A program made the translations under genes and the position numbers. Under the pieces are notes generated by a model. That model did no database searches. It was given only the letters and a program-made list of their open reading frames with translations, and was not told where the DNA came from. A stretch of DNA of 14,730 bases from GCA-016700035 sp964454845 (GTDB lineage: Bacteria > Patescibacteriota > Saccharimonadia > CAILAD01 > GCA-016700035). Where the stretch lies: assembly GCA_964454845.1 (NCBI GenBank), contig CAYVVS010000013.1, positions 1 through 14,730 of the forward strand. Reading direction: 5' to 3'. Position 1 is the stretch's first letter. Each line of letters begins with the position of its first letter. Below are positions 12,300 to 14,730 of this stretch, piece after piece.

Positions 12300-12782
12300 A
12301 TGACACTACCGAAAATTAGCCGAGCAGAATATTTGGCCATTGAGCGGCGCATTGCTGTGCTGCGAAGCGAGGATACGCAAGCCACTCAAGAGCTAGCTGA
12401 TGCTACTAATAACGGCGCCGAGACCTGGCATGATAATGCGGCTTTCGATGCGGCGAAAGATAAAAAGAACATCGCCACACTTGGTTTGGCACGTCTGGAA
12501 ATCCTCTATAAGCAAGCAAAAATTATAGAGCCGCGAGAAGATCCTAAAAAGGTTGAGATTGGAACATGCGTGGACTATATAGATGAAGAAACTGGCACAC
12601 AACATACTATTTGTTTGGCCGGGGATGCGGCTTGGCTAATGGATGAAAATTGGGCTAGTGTGCAAGCCCCGCTCGGTAGGGCGCTGTACAAGACAAAAGT
12701 TGGGGACACGAAAGTATTTTCTTCACCTGCTGGCGATAAGCAACTTACAGTTACCGCCATCTCGAATTTTATTATTGAATAA
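12300..12782 (+). CDS. GreA/GreB-family transcription factor
   Basis: The 160-residue protein has the Gre layout: an N-terminal antiparallel coiled coil (about 1-75) and a C-terminal FKBP-like domain. At the coiled-coil tip ETWHDNAAFDAAKD matches the Gre signature (GDLSENAEYxxAK); E41 and D45 are the acids that would enter the RNA polymerase secondary channel, though they are one residue further apart than in GreA. The C-terminal LGRALYKTKVGDTKVF is the conserved SPLGRALLGKKVGD segment. Gre factors stimulate cleavage of backtracked RNA. The altered tip spacing could mean a specialised function. The ATG follows an extended -10 by six bases with no Shine-Dalgarno (leaderless). It lies 39 bases after hisS. 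Confidence 0.8.
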   Translation: MTLPKISRAEYLAIERRIAVLRSEDTQATQELADATNNGAETWHDNAAFDAAKDKKNIATLGLARLEILYKQAKIIEPREDPKKVEIGTCVDYIDEETGTQHTICLAGDAAWLMDENWASVQAPLGRALYKTKVGDTKVFSSPAGDKQLTVTAISNFIIE

Positions 12783-12803
12783 TTTAGCATATTATTGTAA
12801 AAT
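12775..12803 (+). promoter_or_regulatory. Promoter of the zinc-finger cassette
   Basis: TTGAAT (12775-12780), 17 bases, TAAAAT (12798-12803). The -35 overlaps the stop of the Gre-like gene. A start near 12810 gives a leader of about 30 bases with AGAAGGAG. Confidence 0.7.
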
Positions 12804-12841
12804 ATCTCACGTTCGTACCTGAATAGAGAAGGAGTGGGGCA

Positions 12842-13456
12842 ATGCCTCGAGCTCAGAGATTGCACTGCAAGTGGAGTGGTTGCACGGCGAAATTCAGCGA
12901 CGAGAAAGGACTGCGTAAACACGAAGCGGAGCCGCATAGTCAGTGTGTGTGCAGTCGGCACGCCACTACAGCCGGCATGAAGGTACATCAGCGTTCGTGT
13001 TCGGTATATCAGTTCGAGCGGGATATGCAGCGCTATGCATGTGCCGGCTGTTCGCAGGAAATCGTGGAGGGTATGCACTACATGCACATTCCCGAATTCA
13101 CGCTACAGACTCGCATGCCGGCCGGCTCGCAATTGCCAGCTAGCTTGGTTAGCGATCTTTCGTTCTGCACGCCCACCTGTTTTGTCGTCTGGCTCCAGAG
13201 CAATGAGTTGGTTCTCGATGTCTTCGAGGACCCTCATCACTGGAACCTCTTTCACTATGAAGTGTTCGTGGATGGTGCAAGGATGTGGTACGTGATTGAT
13301 GATGCGGCCGAAGCACTTTGCAGCACTTGGGCCCACGTGCGAATGGGTGAGCAGGTCAAGCTGCCTGGTGGCAGTGTCAGGATGCTCACTCGGCGCGAGC
13401 AGGAGAACGTGGCAAACTATGTGGCAAAGTTGCAAGAAGCACGGAGGGTGTCATGA
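12842..13456 (+). CDS. Multi-zinc protein with a classical C2H2 finger, function unknown
   Basis: The 204-residue protein starts with a perfect classical C2H2 finger: C9-x4-C14-x12-H27-x4-H32, with the hydrophobic F18 and L24 at the standard positions. A second zinc-type unit follows (C35, C37, H49, C53, in MKVHQRSC), then C67-x2-C70 and C109-x3-C113, which could form a zinc ribbon. The C-terminal half (VLDVFEDPHHWNLFHYEVFV, RMWYVIDD) is a folded domain of unknown type and ends in a basic helix. Nucleic-acid or protein binding is inferred from the fingers. The start has AGAAGGAG eight bases before the ATG. Its stop overlaps the next ATG (ATGA), so the two are coupled. It is GC-rich compared with hisS, and no family was recognised. 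Confidence 0.75.
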   Translation: MPRAQRLHCKWSGCTAKFSDEKGLRKHEAEPHSQCVCSRHATTAGMKVHQRSCSVYQFERDMQRYACAGCSQEIVEGMHYMHIPEFTLQTRMPAGSQLPASLVSDLSFCTPTCFVVWLQSNELVLDVFEDPHHWNLFHYEVFVDGARMWYVIDDAAEALCSTWAHVRMGEQVKLPGGSVRMLTRREQENVANYVAKLQEARRVS

Positions 13457-13755
13457 GTGACTTGCAGGAGATGGCCAAGGAGCTCAAGCGGGCTATCGAA
13501 TTGAGGGATCGCGCTGCCGCCAGGATGATTGCTCGCGAGATGTCCCGTGAGGCTGAGCAGCTCGGCCTTGATGACATCGGCATGCATCTGTTGGAGGCTG
13601 TACAGTCAGGTCAGCTTGTGTCGGCCCTGGCCTATACGGCCTCATTGGGAAGGCGCGCTGCTGAGTACGACGCACAACGAGGGCAGTTTTTTGGCGAAGG
13701 CTTTCAAACTGGCCGAGCTTACGTGGGAGAGGTTCATTCTCTGCTACGAGGCTGA
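13453..13755 (+). CDS. Small helical partner of the zinc-finger protein, function unknown
   Basis: The 100-residue protein is almost entirely helical and rich in Ala, Arg and Glu: MAKELKRAIELRDRAAARMI, REMSREAEQLGLDDIGMHL, then LVSALAYTASLGRRAAEYDA and a glycine-containing tail (FFGEGFQTGRAYVGEVHSLL). It could form a helical bundle or a short repeat-like array, but no family is recognised and there is no membrane segment. The ATG overlaps the stop of the zinc-finger gene in the arrangement ATGA, implying coupled translation and a shared job. A strong terminator follows five bases after the stop, closing the two-gene transcript. Another reading frame at 13529-13810 was rejected because it has no Shine-Dalgarno and ends beyond the terminator. 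Confidence 0.7.
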   Translation: MSDLQEMAKELKRAIELRDRAAARMIAREMSREAEQLGLDDIGMHLLEAVQSGQLVSALAYTASLGRRAAEYDAQRGQFFGEGFQTGRAYVGEVHSLLRG

Positions 13756-13759
13756 CACA

Positions 13760-13792
13760 TGCGCTCCGGGTAACCGGGGCGCACTATTTTTT
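13760..13792 (+). terminator. Rho-independent terminator of the zinc-finger cassette
   Basis: TGCGCTCCGG and CCGGGGCGCA (13760-13783) form a 10-bp stem with one wobble and a GTAA loop, followed by CTATTTTTT. Confidence 0.92.
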
Positions 13793-13825
13793 CTATCTGT
13801 AGTACAATAGAAGTTCAAGGTTTTT

Positions 13826-14730
13826 ATGATAAAGATTACAAAAGTTCGATTTGAATATAATCACACTCCGGTGCTTTCAGGCATTACGTTTACGCTTGGG
13901 CCTGGCGATCGGATTGGGTTGGTTGGTCCGAATGGCGCCGGTAAGTCGACGCTGCTCAAGCTCATCGAAGGCAAACTGGCGCCAACTGATGGGCAGATTG
14001 ATCGTACGCGCGATATTGCTGGGTTTATGCCGCAGGAACTTACTCCTTGGCATGATTTGACGTGCCGCGAGTGTATTGAAGAGCTAACCGGTATCCGCGC
14101 AGCCTATGCGGAGTTGGAAACGGCGAGCGAAAATATGATGGAAGACGAAGACGCCTATAATGCTGCTCTCGAAAAAGTTGATGCCGTTGGTGCGTACACA
14201 CTCGACGAACGGCTTCCCCGGGCCCTGCAAGATGTTGGTCTAACTACCGAATTTTTAGATAGAAAAGTGGGTGATCTGTCTGGTGGTCAACAGACTAAGC
14301 TGGCGCTGGCATCAATTTTGGTAGCTAAATATGATGTATTTCTTTTAGATGAACCAACCAACAACTTAGATATTGCCGGCATTGAAATACTGGAGCGTTT
14401 TATTGCGAGTTCTAAAGCTGGCTTCCTTATCATCTCGCACGATCGCCGCTTCCTCAAAGAGACCATGAACAAGATTGTCGACCTCAAACCCGATGCTGGC
14501 GGCATGGATTTTTTTGGTGGTGGGTATGCCGATTGGCGTGTCGCGCAAGAGCGGGAGCGGGCCAGCCAAGCCAAGGCGCACCGTGAGGCCGTGAATGAAC
14601 GCAATAAGCTCGAAGAAGCTATGCAGCGCAAGATGGCGCAGAGTGTGCGGACGGATCGAGCCGAAAAAGGCACCAAAGATAATGACAAAATGGCAGCCGA
14701 TAAGAAAAACGAGAACGCTGCAAATACGCT
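13826..14730 (+). CDS. ABC-F family ATPase, N-terminal part (runs off the window)
   Basis: At least 301 codons are open to the window edge. The first ATP-binding cassette is complete: Walker A GPNGAGKST (about residues 34-42), the Q-loop region GFMPQELTPW, signature LSGGQQTK (about 151), Walker B VFLLDEPTNNLD (about 171-182) and the H-loop ISHDRRFL. A charged, lysine- and glutamate-rich linker follows (RERASQAKAHREAVNERNK and onward), the ABC-F interdomain linker; the second cassette is outside the window. There are no membrane segments. ABC-F proteins act on the ribosome, as translation factors or antibiotic-protection proteins, and which kind cannot be told here. The ATG at 13826 has AAGG five bases upstream; a TACAAT at 13803-13808 may be its -10. 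Confidence 0.92.
   Translation, partial: MIKITKVRFEYNHTPVLSGITFTLGPGDRIGLVGPNGAGKSTLLKLIEGKLAPTDGQIDRTRDIAGFMPQELTPWHDLTCRECIEELTGIRAAYAELETASENMMEDEDAYNAALEKVDAVGAYTLDERLPRALQDVGLTTEFLDRKVGDLSGGQQTKLALASILVAKYDVFLLDEPTNNLDIAGIEILERFIASSKAGFLIISHDRRFLKETMNKIVDLKPDAGGMDFFGGGYADWRVAQERERASQAKAHREAVNERNKLEEAMQRKMAQSVRTDRAEKGTKDNDKMAADKKNENAANT

Noticed and set aside
12575..13087. 170-residue open frame on minus
   Set aside because: It is antisense to the Gre-like gene and the zinc-finger gene, covers the promoter at 12775-12803 and shows no family features.
14287..14688. 133-residue open frame on minus
   Set aside because: Antisense to the ABC-F gene, whose Walker B and signature motifs fix the coding frame.

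Overview
The window looks like a piece of a small Patescibacteria/CPR chromosome, most likely Candidatus Saccharibacteria (TM7). This is an inference from the gene content (a DUF5684 membrane protein, HisRS, a type I IDI, DUF1801/DUF1905 proteins, a cupin-type phosphoglucose isomerase, compact intergenic regions), from frequent ATG starts with no Shine-Dalgarno, and from use of TGA as a stop. No 16S or other decisive marker is present.

Layout. (1) Positions 1 to about 5330 are the end of an integrated mobile element. It holds a decayed or start-less frame, a small Pro/Gln/Glu-repeat protein, a helix-turn-helix protein resembling phage small terminases, and a leftward three-gene operon: a beta-type amino-methyltransferase (SPPY, probably N4-cytosine), an MvaI/BcnI-type restriction endonuclease, and a PD-(D/E)XK-like protein of unknown role. 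A divergent large serine recombinase follows, and its 3' end runs into tRNA-Pro(TGG) on the opposite strand. This tRNA gene is therefore the probable attachment site. (2) 5328-8900, mostly minus strand: tRNA-Pro; an operon DUF1801 - DUF1905 - DUF1801 - idi; a small two-helix membrane protein with its own consensus promoter and terminator; and an operon of a membrane-anchored secreted-repeat protein, a four-helix membrane protein and a DUF4287 protein. (3) 8958-10360: cupin phosphoglucose isomerase (plus), tRNA-Lys(CTT) (minus), DUF5684 membrane protein (plus), tRNA-Arg(TCG) (minus), separated by clear terminators. (4) 10380-14730, plus strand: a structured leader and a very basic small protein, hisS, a GreA/GreB-like factor, a two-gene cassette whose first protein has a textbook C2H2 zinc finger, and an ABC-F ATPase that runs off the window.

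Two expression styles are visible. Several transcription units (methyltransferase, second DUF1801, secreted-repeat protein, cupin isomerase, hisS, Gre-like factor) have a -10-like hexamer exactly six bases before the ATG and no usable Shine-Dalgarno, so their mRNAs are probably leaderless. Others, including the GC-rich genes of unknown function, have a -35/-10 promoter, a 5' leader with a good Shine-Dalgarno and, in three of those units, their own hairpin terminator.

The best candidates for something undescribed are the zinc-finger two-gene cassette (12842-13755), the third gene of the restriction-modification operon (882-2018), and the symmetric divergent promoter (3641-3650) between the methyltransferase and the recombinase.
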